Assembly: GCF_030814815.1 (NCBI RefSeq)
Contig: NZ_JAUSVR010000005.1
Location: 1 to 64,000 of the forward strand
From: Ancylobacter amanitiformis
GTDB taxonomy: Bacteria; Pseudomonadota; Alphaproteobacteria; Rhizobiales; Xanthobacteraceae
Reading direction: 5' to 3'
Length of the DNA: 64,000 nt
The notes beneath the pieces were generated by a model, which saw only the letters and a list, made by a program, of their open reading frames with translations, made no database searches and was not told the DNA's origin. Every line of letters begins with the position of its first letter. Position 1 is the first letter of the stretch. A program made the position numbers and the translations under genes. Positions 35,385 to 44,505 of the stretch are shown here, piece by piece.

Positions 35385-35569
35385 CGTAAGCGCCACCCGA
35401 GAGTACCCGCGGTGAGTTTGGCCGCCGATGTTTTTCCGGCCCTGCCGGTTCCGGCATGGCTTCGCCGCCACGCCCCGACATGACGCACGAGACGCCTTAG
35501 CGAGCCCCGCGCGCGCAACCCGTCCCCCCAGGGGGTCCACGCCCACGGCGCTGACAGGATCACAGGAAC

Positions 35570-36547
35570 ATGGACGCCACGCTTACCGGAAACCAAGCAG
35601 CCTCGGCCATGGCCGCCGCGCGCAAGCCGACCGGCCGCCTCAGCGACCCCCTATTTGTCGGGGTGCTCTGGACCAGCGGCATCTTCGTGCTGATCCTGCT
35701 CGGCCTCATCATCGCCATGCTGTTCGAGGGCGGCCTGCCTGCCCTGCAGGAATTCGGCATCAGCTTCCTGTGGTCGACGACCTGGAATCCGGTGACCGAG
35801 AAGTTCGGCGCCGGCGTCATGGTGTTTGGCACCATCTTCAGCGCCGTCATCGCGGTGGTCATCGCGCTGCCGCTGTCCTTCGGCATCGCCTTCTTCCTCA
35901 CCGAAATCGCGCCCGGCCCGCTGCGCCGGCCGATCGGCGTCGCCATCCAGCTGCTCGCCGCGATCCCGTCGATCATCTACGGCATGTGGGGCTTCTTCGT
36001 CATCGTGCCGCTGATGGCCGCCTATGTGCAGCCGCCGCTGATCGAACTGCTCGGCCCGCTGCCGGTGATCGGCGCGCTGTTCCAGGGGCCGCCGCTCGGC
36101 GCCGGCATGCTGACCGCCGGCCTGATCATGGCCATCATGATCCTGCCCTTCATCACCGCCATGTTCGTCGAGGTACTGGAATCGGTGCCGCCGATGATCA
36201 AGGAATCGGCCTATGGCGTGGGCGCGACCACCTATGAGGTGTACCGCAACGTCTCGGTGCCCTATGGCCGCACCGCCATGGTCGGTGCCGTCATGCTCGG
36301 CCTCGGCCGCGCGCTGGGCGAGACCATGGCCGTCACCTTCGTCATCGGCAATGCGACGCGCATGTCGGCCTCGCTCTTCGCGCCCGGCTCCACCATCGCC
36401 TCCACCATCGCCAACGAGTTCCCCGAAGCGGGCCCTGGCTCGCTGAAGCTTCAGTCGCTGCTGGAACTTGGTTTCATCCTCTTCGTCATCTCCTTCATCG
36501 TTCTGGCGCTCTCCCGGCTGCTGGTCCGCTCGAAGCTCAAGGGTTGA
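35570..36547 (+). CDS. pstC: phosphate ABC transporter permease PstC
   Basis: 325 aa inner-membrane subunit with six membrane segments. FSAVIAVVIALPLSFGIAFF and AIQLLAAIPSIIYGMWGFF are the conserved permease stretch; VPPMIKESAYGVGATTYE with the following G-R-A-L-G-E is the EAA loop that contacts PstB. ATG 35570 follows AGGA. It is 239 bases behind pstS, beyond the intercistronic hairpin, and 11 bases before pstA. Confidence 0.96.
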   Translation: MDATLTGNQAASAMAAARKPTGRLSDPLFVGVLWTSGIFVLILLGLIIAMLFEGGLPALQEFGISFLWSTTWNPVTEKFGAGVMVFGTIFSAVIAVVIALPLSFGIAFFLTEIAPGPLRRPIGVAIQLLAAIPSIIYGMWGFFVIVPLMAAYVQPPLIELLGPLPVIGALFQGPPLGAGMLTAGLIMAIMILPFITAMFVEVLESVPPMIKESAYGVGATTYEVYRNVSVPYGRTAMVGAVMLGLGRALGETMAVTFVIGNATRMSASLFAPGSTIASTIANEFPEAGPGSLKLQSLLELGFILFVISFIVLALSRLLVRSKLKG

Positions 36548-36558
36548 GGGGAAATCCC

Positions 36559-37392
36559 ATGTCATCGCTCGCCCGTCGCCGCGCCACCGACTACACCGTC
36601 AAGGTGATCAGCGTCGCCTTCGCTGCCCTTGCCCTGCTGCTGCTCGCCTGGATCCTCTGGACCCTGGTGGTGCGGGGCCTGCCGGCCATCGGCCCGCATG
36701 TCTTTACCCGCATGACCCTGCCTCCGGGCGCCGGCGGCGGTCTGCTCAACGCCATTGTCGGCTCGCTGATCCAGATCGGCATCGCCCTCGCCATCGGCAC
36801 GCCGATTGGCCTGATGTGCGGCACCTTCCTCGCGGAGCACGGCAAGAACACGCAGATCGGCAACGCCGTGCGCTTCGTCAATGACGTGCTGCTCTCGGCG
36901 CCCTCGATCCTGATCGGCCTCTTCGTCTACCAGCTGCTCGTCATGCCGTTCGGCGGATTTTCCGGCTGGGCCGGCGCTGCCGCGCTCGCCGTGATCATCA
37001 TTCCGGTCGTGGTCCGCACCACCGAGGACATGCTGAACCTGGTGCCGATCGGCCTGCGCGAGGCGGCCTTCGCGCTCGGCGCGCCGCAGTGGAAGGTGGT
37101 CACGCTCATCACCTGGCGCGCGGCCCGTGCCGGCATCGTCACCGGCGTCCTGCTGGCCATCGCCCGCGCCGCCGGCGAGACCGCGCCGCTGCTGTTCACC
37201 TCGCTCGGCAATAATGGCTGGTCGCTCGACATGAACGCGCCGATGGCGTCGCTGCCGATCGCCATCTATCAATACGCTGCCAGTCCCTTCGAAGACTGGG
37301 TCGCCCTGGCCTGGGCCGGCGCCCTGCTCATCACCGTCGGGGTGCTCACCCTGAACATCCTTTCCCGCCTCGTCCTGGCGAAGATGAAGTGA
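36559..37392 (+). CDS. pstA: phosphate ABC transporter permease PstA
   Basis: 277 aa from ATG 36559, preceded by GAGGGGAAA; the track frame from TTG 36544 is less likely. Six membrane segments, with [19 protein letters not shown] and the EAA loop [16 protein letters not shown] followed by [12 protein letters not shown] [12 protein letters not shown]. Forms the phosphate channel with PstC. Starts 11 bases after pstC and ends eight bases before pstB. Confidence 0.96.
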   Translation: MSSLARRRATDYTVKVISVAFAALALLLLAWILWTLVVRGLPAIGPHVFTRMTLPPGAGGGLLNAIVGSLIQIGIALAIGTPIGLMCGTFLAEHGKNTQIGNAVRFVNDVLLSAPSILIGLFVYQLLVMPFGGFSGWAGAAALAVIIIPVVVRTTEDMLNLVPIGLREAAFALGAPQWKVVTLITWRAARAGIVTGVLLAIARAAGETAPLLFTSLGNNGWSLDMNAPMASLPIAIYQYAASPFEDWVALAWAGALLITVGVLTLNILSRLVLAKMK

Positions 37393-37400
37393 GACGGACC

Positions 37401-38222
37401 ATGAACTTCACCTCTGACACGTCGATCGACATCGCTTCCGCCGTCAACCGTGCCACCGCGCCGACCGCCGAGCCCAAGCTCAAGGTCGAAGGGCTGAACT
37501 TCTATTACGGCGAAAACCACGCCCTGAAGAACATCCATTTCGACATCCCCGAGAAGCGCGTCACCGCGATGATCGGCCCGTCGGGCTGCGGCAAGTCCAC
37601 GCTGCTGCGCATCTTCAACCGGATGTATCAGCTCTATCCGGGCCAGCGCGCGGAAGGGAAGATCCTGTTCGACGGCACCGACCTGCTCAGCAAGGAACTG
37701 GATTCCACCGTCGTGCGCTCGCGCATCGGCATGGTGTTCCAGAAGCCGACGCCCTTCCCGATGTCGATCTACGACAACATCGCGTTCGGCGTGAAGCTGC
37801 ACGAGAAGCTGAACAAGGCGCAGATGGACGAGCGGGTGGAATGGTGCCTGCGCAAGGCCGCCATCTGGGAAGAGACCAAGGACCGCCTGCACACGTCGGC
37901 GCTCGGCATGTCCGGCGGCCAGCAGCAGCGCCTGTGCATCGCGCGCACCATCGCCGTGCGCCCGGAAGTCATCCTGCTCGACGAGCCGACCTCGGCGCTC
38001 GACCCGATCTCGACCTCGAAGATCGAGGACCTGATCGACGAGCTGAAGCAGGAATTCACCATCGTCATCGTGACGCATAACATGCAGCAGGCGGCCCGCT
38101 GCGCCGACATCACCTCGTTCTTCTATCTCGGCGAGATGATCGAGGTCGGCCCGTCCGCCGAGATCTTCACCAATCCGCGCGAAGCGCGCACTCGCGATTA
38201 CATCACCGGCCGCTTCGGCTGA
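37401..38222 (+). CDS. pstB: phosphate ABC transporter ATP-binding protein PstB
   Basis: 273 aa. Walker [14 protein letters not shown] near residue 58, Q-loop [13 protein letters not shown], signature [15 protein letters not shown] near residue 170, Walker [14 protein letters not shown] near residue 193 and H-loop VTHNMQQA. Powers PstCA. ATG 37401 follows GAGACGGA; the N-terminal extension to 37389 is only four codons. Complete and typical. Confidence 0.97.
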   Translation: MNFTSDTSIDIASAVNRATAPTAEPKLKVEGLNFYYGENHALKNIHFDIPEKRVTAMIGPSGCGKSTLLRIFNRMYQLYPGQRAEGKILFDGTDLLSKELDSTVVRSRIGMVFQKPTPFPMSIYDNIAFGVKLHEKLNKAQMDERVEWCLRKAAIWEETKDRLHTSALGMSGGQQQRLCIARTIAVRPEVILLDEPTSALDPISTSKIEDLIDELKQEFTIVIVTHNMQQAARCADITSFFYLGEMIEVGPSAEIFTNPREARTRDYITGRFG

Positions 38223-38244
38223 ACCGGCAGCGGAGGATCACATC

Positions 38245-38958
38245 ATGCCCGAACACATCGTCACGTCGTTCGACATCGATCTCAAGGAACTCTCCCGCCG
38301 CGTGGTGGAGATGGGTGGCCAGGCCGAGCGCCTGGTCGCCGATTCCGTCGAGGCGCTGGTCAAGCGCGATTCCGAGCTGGCCCAGAAGGTGATCGTGCTT
38401 GACGGCCCGGTCGACCTTCTCCAGCGCGAAATCGAGGAAAAGGCCATCCTCACCATCGCGCGCCGCCAGCCGCTCGCCGGCGACCTGCGCGAGATCGTGG
38501 CCGCGATGCGCATCGCCAACGACCTCGAGCGCATCGGCGACCTCGCCAAGAACACCGCCAAGCGCGTGCTCGCGCTCACCGGCGAGTTCCACCCGCAGAA
38601 GCTTGTGCGCGGCGTCGAGCACATGTCCGGCATGGTTCAGGAGCAGCTCAAGGAAGTGCTCGATTCCTATGCCGGCCGCGACGATGCCCGCGCGCTGGAA
38701 GTGTGGCGGCGCGATGGACAGGTGGACGTCCTGTACACCTCGCTGTTCCGCGAACTCCTCACCTACATGATGGAAGATCCGCGCAACATCTCGCTGTGCA
38801 CGCATCTCCTGTTCTGCGCCAAGAACATCGAGCGCATCGGCGATCACGCGACCAACGTCGCCGAAACCGTGCACTATCTCGCGACCGGCCAGCAACTCGC
38901 CGACGAGCGCCCCAAGCAGGACACCACCAGCCTGACATCGGTGCCGTTTCCGGCCTGA
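38245..38958 (+). CDS. phoU: phosphate signaling complex protein PhoU
   Basis: 237 aa, two three-helix bundles each with the metal-cluster motif E/D-x-x-x-D: RIANDLERIGDLAKNTAKR near residue 88 and FCAKNIERIGDHATNVAET near residue 190. Links the Pst transporter to PhoR and represses the Pho regulon at high phosphate. GGAGGA lies seven bases before the ATG at 38245. Twenty-two bases behind pstB. Confidence 0.97.
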   Translation: MPEHIVTSFDIDLKELSRRVVEMGGQAERLVADSVEALVKRDSELAQKVIVLDGPVDLLQREIEEKAILTIARRQPLAGDLREIVAAMRIANDLERIGDLAKNTAKRVLALTGEFHPQKLVRGVEHMSGMVQEQLKEVLDSYAGRDDARALEVWRRDGQVDVLYTSLFRELLTYMMEDPRNISLCTHLLFCAKNIERIGDHATNVAETVHYLATGQQLADERPKQDTTSLTSVPFPA

Positions 38959-38998
38959 GCGCGACGCCGCGATCACCCCACGAACCGGGGATTAAAGC

Positions 38999-39700
38999 AT
39001 GCCGACCAATATTCTGATCGTGGAGGATGAGGAGCCCCTCACCCTCCTGCTGCGCTACAATCTCGAATCCGAGGGCTACGCCGTCGACAGCGTGGCCCGT
39101 GGCGACGAGGCCGAGACCCGGTTGCGCGAGGCGGTGCCGGACCTGCTCATCCTCGACTGGATGCTGCCGGGCCTGTCCGGCATCGAACTTTGCCGGCGCC
39201 TGCGCGCCCGGCCCGAGACCGAGCGCATGCCGGTGCTGATGCTGACCGCGCGCGGCGAAGAGACCGAGCGCGTGCGCGGCCTCGCCACCGGGGCGGACGA
39301 CTATGTGGTCAAGCCCTTCTCGGTGCCGGAACTCGTGGCGCGGGTGCGGGCGCTGCTGCGCCGGGCCAAGCCCGAACATGTCTCGACGCTGCTGCGCGCC
39401 GGCGACATCGAACTGGATCGCGAGACCAAGCGGGTGCACCGCGCCGGCCGCGAACTGCATCTCGGGCCGACCGAGTTTCGCCTGCTGGAATTCCTCATGC
39501 AGTCGCCCGGCCGCGTCTACTCGCGCGAGCAGCTGCTCGACGGCGTGTGGGGCCAGGACGTCTATATCGACGAACGCACGGTGGACGTGCATGTCGGCCG
39601 CCTGCGCAAGGCGCTCAACCGCCCGCGCCAGCCGGACCCCATCCGCACCGTGCGCGGCTCGGGTTATTCGTTCAACGAGATGTTCGCCCGCGCACACTGA
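38999..39700 (+). CDS. phoB: phosphate regulon response regulator PhoB
   Basis: 233 aa OmpR/PhoB-type regulator. Receiver domain with acidic pocket E9-D10, phospho-acceptor D53 (LILDWMLPG), Thr in MLTARGEE and Lys in VVKPFSVPEL. C-terminal winged helix: LGPTEFRLLEFLMQSPGRV, then SREQLLDGVWG and the recognition helix ERTVDVHVGRLRKAL. Binds the Pho boxes. It is the last gene of the cluster, so PhoB amplifies its own synthesis through the pst promoter. Confidence 0.97.
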   Translation: MPTNILIVEDEEPLTLLLRYNLESEGYAVDSVARGDEAETRLREAVPDLLILDWMLPGLSGIELCRRLRARPETERMPVLMLTARGEETERVRGLATGADDYVVKPFSVPELVARVRALLRRAKPEHVSTLLRAGDIELDRETKRVHRAGRELHLGPTEFRLLEFLMQSPGRVYSREQLLDGVWGQDVYIDERTVDVHVGRLRKALNRPRQPDPIRTVRGSGYSFNEMFARAH

Positions 39701-39724
39701 GCGGAGCGAGCGCCGATCCTCGTC

Positions 39725-39755
39725 ATCCCGGGCGGTCCGCAGGACCATCCGGGAT
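39725..39755 (+). terminator. terminator-like hairpin behind phoB
   Basis: ATCCCGG (39725-39731) pairs with CCGGGAT (39749-39755), and inside it GGTCC (39734-39738) with GGACC (39742-39746) around GCA. No T-run follows. It belongs to the GTCATCCCGG-type intergenic palindromes of alphaproteobacteria and probably ends the pst-phoB transcript. Confidence 0.55.
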
Positions 39756-39819
39756 CGCGCGGCATCGAGGCGCGCCGCTCTCCCGCCCGGTTCGGCCGGG
39801 ATGCCCGCGCGCGATAGTT

Positions 39820-40920
39820 TCAGCCGCCCGCCACGGCCGGGTGCCGCTTCCCGTTTCGTTGAAACTGCTGCTCGATCTCCAGCAGACGCTGCTTGCGCCA
39901 GAGCCCGCCGCCATAGCCGGTGAGCGAGCCATCCGCGCCGATGACACGGTGGCAGGGGATGACCAGCGCCAGCTGGTTGGCGCCATTGGCGCGGGCCACG
40001 GCGCGGATCGCGGCGGGTTGGCCGAGGCGGCGGGCGATCTCGCTGTAGCTCACCGTCGCGCCGGGAGGGATCTGGCGCAGTTCCGCCCACACCGCGCGGG
40101 TGAAGGCGCTGCCGTCCAGCGCCAGCGGCGTCTCGAACACGGCCGATCTCCCGGCGAAGAAGGCGCCCAGCTCGGCGCGGATCCGTTCGGTCGGCGCCTG
40201 AGGGCCGATGCCGAGGTCGCCCTTGGCGCGCTGGCGCAGCCGGGCGATCTCGGTCGGCAGCGCGCGGCGCTCGACAAATTCCAGCAGATGCAGGTGCGAG
40301 GCGCTGGAAATCGCGATCATGTCGCCCAGCGGCGTGCCGATCCAGTCCGCCAGCAGCGCACCGCGCCCGGCAATATCGCCCGGCGCGCAGCCGATCAGCC
40401 GGGCGAAGGCGGCGCGGAAGGCGCTGGCGGACTGGAAGCCCGCCTCCTGCTGCGCCTCGATCACCGTGCCGCCCCCGGCCAGCGTCTCGAAGCCCTCGCG
40501 CAGGCGCCGGTGCCGCGCCATGTCGAGGAAGGTCATGCCGAACTGCCGCTTGAAGGCGCGGCGCACGGTCGAGAGGTCATAGCCCATGCGGGCAATGTCG
40601 CCCTCGCTCCAGCGCCGCTCCGGCCGCGCATCGAGCGCGGCCAGCAGGGCGGCGATCATCGGGTCGGCCGCCGCCGCCGGCTGCAGCGGGTGGCAGCGCT
40701 TGCAGGGGCGGAACCCCGCCTCGATGCATTCGCCGATGGTCGGCCGGAAGGTGCAGTTCTCGGCGAGCGGCTTGCGGGCCGGGCAGGTCAGCCGGCAGAA
40801 AATGCCGGTGGTGGCGACGCAGACATAGACGCGCCCCTCATAGGTCGCCTCGCGCGCCAGCAGCGCCCGGTAGAGCGTGGCGGGGTCCGGCAGCGTGAAG
40901 TCGGGCAGGTCGAAGAGCAT
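39820..40920 (-). CDS. ada: bifunctional Ada regulator / O6-methylguanine-DNA methyltransferase
   Basis: 366 aa. N-terminal zinc domain with four Cys: VCVATTGIFCRLTCPARKP and FRPCKRCHPLQ (residues about 34-80); the first takes methyl from DNA phosphotriesters. AraC-type HTH follows (LSTVRRAFKRQFGMTF, IEAQQEAGFQSASAF...). The C-terminal methyltransferase domain has the suicide site LVIPCHRVIGADG near residue 322. Repairs alkylated DNA and, once methylated, activates the adaptive response. Three-domain order is complete. Stands alone; no alkA or alkB adjacent. Confidence 0.95.
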   Translation of the reverse strand: MLFDLPDFTLPDPATLYRALLAREATYEGRVYVCVATTGIFCRLTCPARKPLAENCTFRPTIGECIEAGFRPCKRCHPLQPAAAADPMIAALLAALDARPERRWSEGDIARMGYDLSTVRRAFKRQFGMTFLDMARHRRLREGFETLAGGGTVIEAQQEAGFQSASAFRAAFARLIGCAPGDIAGRGALLADWIGTPLGDMIAISSASHLHLLEFVERRALPTEIARLRQRAKGDLGIGPQAPTERIRAELGAFFAGRSAVFETPLALDGSAFTRAVWAELRQIPPGATVSYSEIARRLGQPAAIRAVARANGANQLALVIPCHRVIGADGSLTGYGGGLWRKQRLLEIEQQFQRNGKRHPAVAGG

Positions 40921-41051
40921 GGGCGGACGCTAGCACGCGCACCCGCGCCCGCCGCCGGAAAACGGGCGACTATTTCCCGCGCGGCGGGACCGTCAAGGGC
41001 GCCGCGATGGCGCGGGGTGAGCGCCGTCACGCGAGGGCAGCCACCTCACCT

Positions 41052-41082
41052 CTGCCCTCTCCCCGACGGAGGGAGGGGGCAG
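41052..41082. repeat. degenerate copy of the CCTCTCCCC palindrome
   Basis: CTGCCCTCTCCCCGACGGA and its partner GGGAGGGGGCAG form an imperfect palindrome in the ada-SDR spacer, preceded by CCTCACC. It matches the central part of the paired repeat at 10093-10207. Confidence 0.6.
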
Positions 41083-41116
41083 GTCATCGCTCCCGACGCG
41101 ACGACCCGTCCGCTTC

Positions 41117-41881
41117 TCAGGTCCGCGTGATCGACAGGCCGCCATCGACCAGATGCGCGGTGCCGGACACGAAGGCGGAATCGTCCGAGGCGAGATAGAG
41201 CACCGAGCGCGCCAGTTCCTCCGGCCGCCCCACCCGCTTCAGCGCGTGCAGACCGGTGATGAAGGACTGCGCCTCGGGCGTGTCGTTGGCCTCGCGGTAC
41301 ATCTCGGTCTCCACCGCGCCGGGCAGCACCGCATTGACCCGGATACCCTGCGGCCCGAATTCGGCGGCGAGCGCCTGGGTGAGGCCGATCAGTCCCGATT
41401 TCGAGGCGGCATAGGCGGCAAGCCCGGGAAATGCCGTGGTATAGCCGACAAAGGTCGAGGTGAAGATCACCGAGCCGCCGCCGGTCTTCAGCATCTGCGC
41501 GATCTGGTGCTTGGCGCCGAAGAACGCGCCGGTGAGGTTGACCGCCAGCGTGTCCTCCCAGCCCTTCGCCGAGACGCCGGTGCTCGGGCCCTTCTCGCCG
41601 AGCGTGCCGGCATTGTTGAACGCGATGTCGAGCCGGCCAAAACGCTCGGCCGCGAGCATGACCAGCGCCTGCGCATAGTCTTCCGAACGCACGTCACCGG
41701 CCAGCGCGACCGCCTCGCCGCCCGCTGCGGCGATCTCGGCGACCGTGTCGTCCAGCTCGGCCTGGCGACGGGCACCGATCACCACCCGCGCGCCCTCCTG
41801 CGCGAAGAGCCGCGCCGTGGCGCGGCCGATGCCGGAGCTGGCGCCGGTGATCAGCGCGACCTTGTCCTTGAGGCGAGGCAT
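41117..41881 (-). CDS. SDR family oxidoreductase
   Basis: 254 aa classical short-chain dehydrogenase. Cofactor loop TGASSGIGRATA near residue 13, IAFNNAG near residue 88, catalytic Ser in SVIFTSTFVG, and Y-x-x-x-K in AAYAASKSGL near residue 155; PG motif NAVLPGAVETEM. GARRQAEL after the second strand (Arg-Arg) favours NADPH. ATG 41881 follows GGAGA. Divergent from a LysR gene with a perfect inverted repeat between, so probably its target. Substrate unknown. Confidence 0.93.
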   Translation of the reverse strand: MPRLKDKVALITGASSGIGRATARLFAQEGARVVIGARRQAELDDTVAEIAAAGGEAVALAGDVRSEDYAQALVMLAAERFGRLDIAFNNAGTLGEKGPSTGVSAKGWEDTLAVNLTGAFFGAKHQIAQMLKTGGGSVIFTSTFVGYTTAFPGLAAYAASKSGLIGLTQALAAEFGPQGIRVNAVLPGAVETEMYREANDTPEAQSFITGLHALKRVGRPEELARSVLYLASDDSAFVSGTAHLVDGGLSITRT

Positions 41882-41965
41882 GGGATTTCTCCGTGATTTC
41901 CGTTTGGTCCGCCACCGGACGATCCCGGTCGGCCTGTTTCGACACAGAGTATGGCCCGCGCCTTT

Positions 41966-42016
41966 CGTTCGGATTAGACTTCTAACAATGGAATTCATGT
42001 CCGGAAAATCCGAACG
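41966..42016. promoter_or_regulatory. inverted-repeat operator between SDR and lysR
   Basis: CGTTCGGATT at 41966-41975 and AATCCGAACG at 42007-42016 are perfect 10-base inverted arms, 31 bases apart. The right arm touches the lysR start codon at 42017. The two arms fit the two dimer sites of a LysR tetramer, or one of them an auto-repression site. The AT-rich middle (TTAGACTTCTAACAATGGAA) likely holds the promoters. Confidence 0.7.
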
Positions 42017-42913
42017 ATGAAACTGGATGGCATCGCCGCCTTCATCACCATCGCCGAAGCCGGCTCGATCAGCGAGGCCGCGCGCCGGCTGCGCCTGTCG
42101 AAATCGGTGGTGAGCGATCGTCTGGCGCAGCTCGAACATCGTCTCGGCGCGCGTCTGGTGCACCGCTCGACCCGCAAATTGTCGCTGACGGAAGACGGCG
42201 CGGCCTTTCTGGAAATGGCCTCGCAATCGTTGCGCGGCCTCGACGCCGCGGTTGCCACGCTGGCCGAGCGGCGCGGCACGCTCGCCGGCCCGCTGCGCCT
42301 TTCTGCCCCGGTGACGCTGACGACCCTGCATATCGGCCCCGCGCTCTATCCCTTCCTGCGCCGCTATCCGCAGATCGAGCTGAGCCTCGAACTCGACGAC
42401 CGGGTGGTGGACGCGCAGGCGGAGGGATTCGATGGCGTGATCCGCCACGGGCCGATGCGCGACAGTCCGCTCACCGCCTGGCGCCTCGCCCGCAGCCGGC
42501 GCGTGCTGGTCGCCTCGGCCGACTATCTCGAACGGCACGGCACGCCGCGCGACCTCGCCGAGCTCGATGGCCATCGCGGCATCTTCTACACCCATCGCGG
42601 CCTTGCCGACTGGCAGTTCGTCGCTGCGTCCGGCCGCGTGCAGGTGCGCGCCAAGGTCGGGCTGCAGGTGAATAACGGCATCGTGATGCGCGACGCCGCA
42701 GCGGCCGGGCTCGGCATTGCCATGCTGCCGCTGTTCATCGCCGGGCCGGACATCCGCGCGGGCGCGCTGCGCATGATCGAGGTCGGCGCGGAGCCGGAGG
42801 AGGAATTCATCTATGTCGCGCATCCCGAAGGGCGCAACCCGACGGCGAAGCTGCGGGCGCTGGCGGAATGCCTGCGCGACGCCTTCGGCGATCCGCCTTA
42901 CTGGGAGCCCTGA
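42017..42913 (+). CDS. LysR family transcriptional regulator
   Basis: 298 aa. N-terminal winged HTH at residues 1-60: MKLDGIAAFITIAEAGSISEAARRLRLSKSVVSDRLAQLE, shown here split as helices ending RLGARLVHRSTRKLSLTEDG. The effector domain (GTLAGPLRLSAPVTLTTLHIGPAL...) follows the CrgA/PA2206-like subgroup that commonly controls a divergent SDR or oxidoreductase. The start ATG directly abuts the operator arm, so the leader is extremely short and no ribosome-binding site separate from the operator is available. Tail-to-tail overlap of 16 bases with phaZ. Confidence 0.93.
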   Translation: MKLDGIAAFITIAEAGSISEAARRLRLSKSVVSDRLAQLEHRLGARLVHRSTRKLSLTEDGAAFLEMASQSLRGLDAAVATLAERRGTLAGPLRLSAPVTLTTLHIGPALYPFLRRYPQIELSLELDDRVVDAQAEGFDGVIRHGPMRDSPLTAWRLARSRRVLVASADYLERHGTPRDLAELDGHRGIFYTHRGLADWQFVAASGRVQVRAKVGLQVNNGIVMRDAAAAGLGIAMLPLFIAGPDIRAGALRMIEVGAEPEEEFIYVAHPEGRNPTAKLRALAECLRDAFGDPPYWEP

Positions 42914-44280
42914 GGCTCCCCGTCCTGATTGTGCCCCTTGCGCGGCCAGTTGTGCGACAGCACGAAATCGGAGATGCGCGGGGCGATCTCGGCGCGGAAG
43001 CGCGAGCCGTTGAACACGCCATAGTGGCCGACGGTCGGCTGCATGTAATGCGCCTTCTTGTCGTCGGGCAGGTTGGAGCACAGCCGATGCGCGGCCCGCG
43101 TCTGCCCGACGCCGGAAATGTCGTCATTCTCGCCCTCGACGGTCAGCAACGCCACGTTGCGGATCTTCGAGGTGTCGACGCGGGCGCCGCGATGGGTCAT
43201 CTCGCCCTTCGGCAGCGAATGGTCGATGAACACGGTTTCCAGCGTCTGCAGGTAATATTCCGCCGGCAGATCCATGACCGAGAGGTATTCGTCGTAGAAC
43301 TCGCGGTGCTTGGTGGCGGAATCGCCGTCGCCCTTGACGAGGTGGCCGAACATTTCGGCATGGGCCTGCAGATGGCGCTCGATGTTCATCGACATGAAGC
43401 CATGCAGCTGCAGGAAGCCGGGATAGACCTGCCGCATGATGCCCGCATGGGGCCACGGCACCGTGGTGATGACGTTGCGGCGGAACCAGTCGATCTTGCG
43501 CGCCTCGGCGAAGTGGTTCACCGCGGTCGGGCTTTCGCGGGTGTCGATCGGCCCGCCCATCAGCACCATGGACGCGGGAACATCGGGATCGCCCATGTCT
43601 TCCATGCGCGCCACCGCCGCCAGCACCGGCACGGCCGGCTGGCACACGGCGAGCGCGTGCACGCCGCCGCCGAGATGGCGGAAAATATCGATGAGGTAGT
43701 CGATATAATCATCGAGGTCGAAGCGCCCATCGCTCATCGGCACGTTGCGGGCGTCGACCCAGTCGGTGATGTAGAGGTCGTGATTGGGCAGCAGGGTCTG
43801 CACGGTGCCGCGCAGCAGCGTTGCGTAATGGCCCGACAGCGGGGCGACGATCACCATGCGCGGCTGCGGCCGGCGCGGCGGCTCGGCGAAGTCGCGCCGG
43901 AAATGCAGCAGCTTGCAGAAGGGCCGCTCCCAGACGGTCTCGATCTCCACCGGCACGCGGGTCGCGCCCACCACTGTCTCGGTAATGCCCCAGTCCGGCT
44001 TGCCGTAGCGCCGGGTCGAGCGCTCGAACATCTCGCAGGCGGCGGACATCGACTTGCCGAAACCGGTATGGGCGAGCGGGTTGACCGGGTTGCGGTAATA
44101 GAGCTTGCCCGCATCCGCGATCACCCGCAGCGGATCGAGGGCCGCATGGCCCATCTCGAACATCCAGTAGAGCGGCTTGGAAAAGGAGGTCACCGTCTCG
44201 AGCGCCACGTCGGGCGCGCGGACCGCCTCCTCAGCGTCGGGGACATCGCCGAAAACGCCGATCGCCATGAAAGCCTCCAT
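42898..44280 (-). CDS. phaZ: intracellular polyhydroxyalkanoate depolymerase PhaZ
   Basis: 460 aa; mobilises stored polyhydroxybutyrate. Matches the PHB_depo_intracell family: N-terminal FSKPLYWMFEMGHAAL, then MVIVAPLSGHYATLLRGTVQ, HDLYITDWVDARNVP and HALAVCQPAVPVLAAVA near residue 212, where Cys takes the place of Ser in the lipase box, as in Ralstonia PhaZa1-type enzymes. C-terminal LLTVEGENDDISG and PTVGHYGVFNG supply the Asp and His of the triad. No signal peptide, consistent with a granule-bound enzyme. ATG 44280 or 44268. Confidence 0.94.
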   Translation of the reverse strand: MEAFMAIGVFGDVPDAEEAVRAPDVALETVTSFSKPLYWMFEMGHAALDPLRVIADAGKLYYRNPVNPLAHTGFGKSMSAACEMFERSTRRYGKPDWGITETVVGATRVPVEIETVWERPFCKLLHFRRDFAEPPRRPQPRMVIVAPLSGHYATLLRGTVQTLLPNHDLYITDWVDARNVPMSDGRFDLDDYIDYLIDIFRHLGGGVHALAVCQPAVPVLAAVARMEDMGDPDVPASMVLMGGPIDTRESPTAVNHFAEARKIDWFRRNVITTVPWPHAGIMRQVYPGFLQLHGFMSMNIERHLQAHAEMFGHLVKGDGDSATKHREFYDEYLSVMDLPAEYYLQTLETVFIDHSLPKGEMTHRGARVDTSKIRNVALLTVEGENDDISGVGQTRAAHRLCSNLPDDKKAHYMQPTVGHYGVFNGSRFRAEIAPRISDFVLSHNWPRKGHNQDGEPQGSQ

Positions 44281-44414
44281 CCTCAGGCGAACCGCCTGCT
44301 TCGCTCCGGCGGCAGGTGCGGCCCTGCGCTACCGCCCGCGCTGCGCGTGTCGGTAGCGGCCGCGGCTCCCCGCCAGCGTCATTCCCTGACCGCACCTTGT
44401 TGTGCGTTGCAGCA

Positions 44415-44442
44415 TACATAGGCGTTTTCGGAGCGACGTCAA
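44415..44442 (-). promoter_or_regulatory. candidate phaZ promoter
   Basis: Minus strand TTGACG (44442-44437) and TATGTA (44420-44415) are 16 bases apart. Downstream of it, GTGCGTTGCAGCAT on the plus strand (from 44402) is TGC-rich like PhaR-bound sequences, but that link is speculative. The leader would be about 130 bases. Confidence 0.4.
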
Positions 44443-44505
44443 CGAATCACGTTTCTCGCCGTGCCGTCACATTAGCGGCTATAGAGGGCGGCGCGACGGG
44501 GAATC

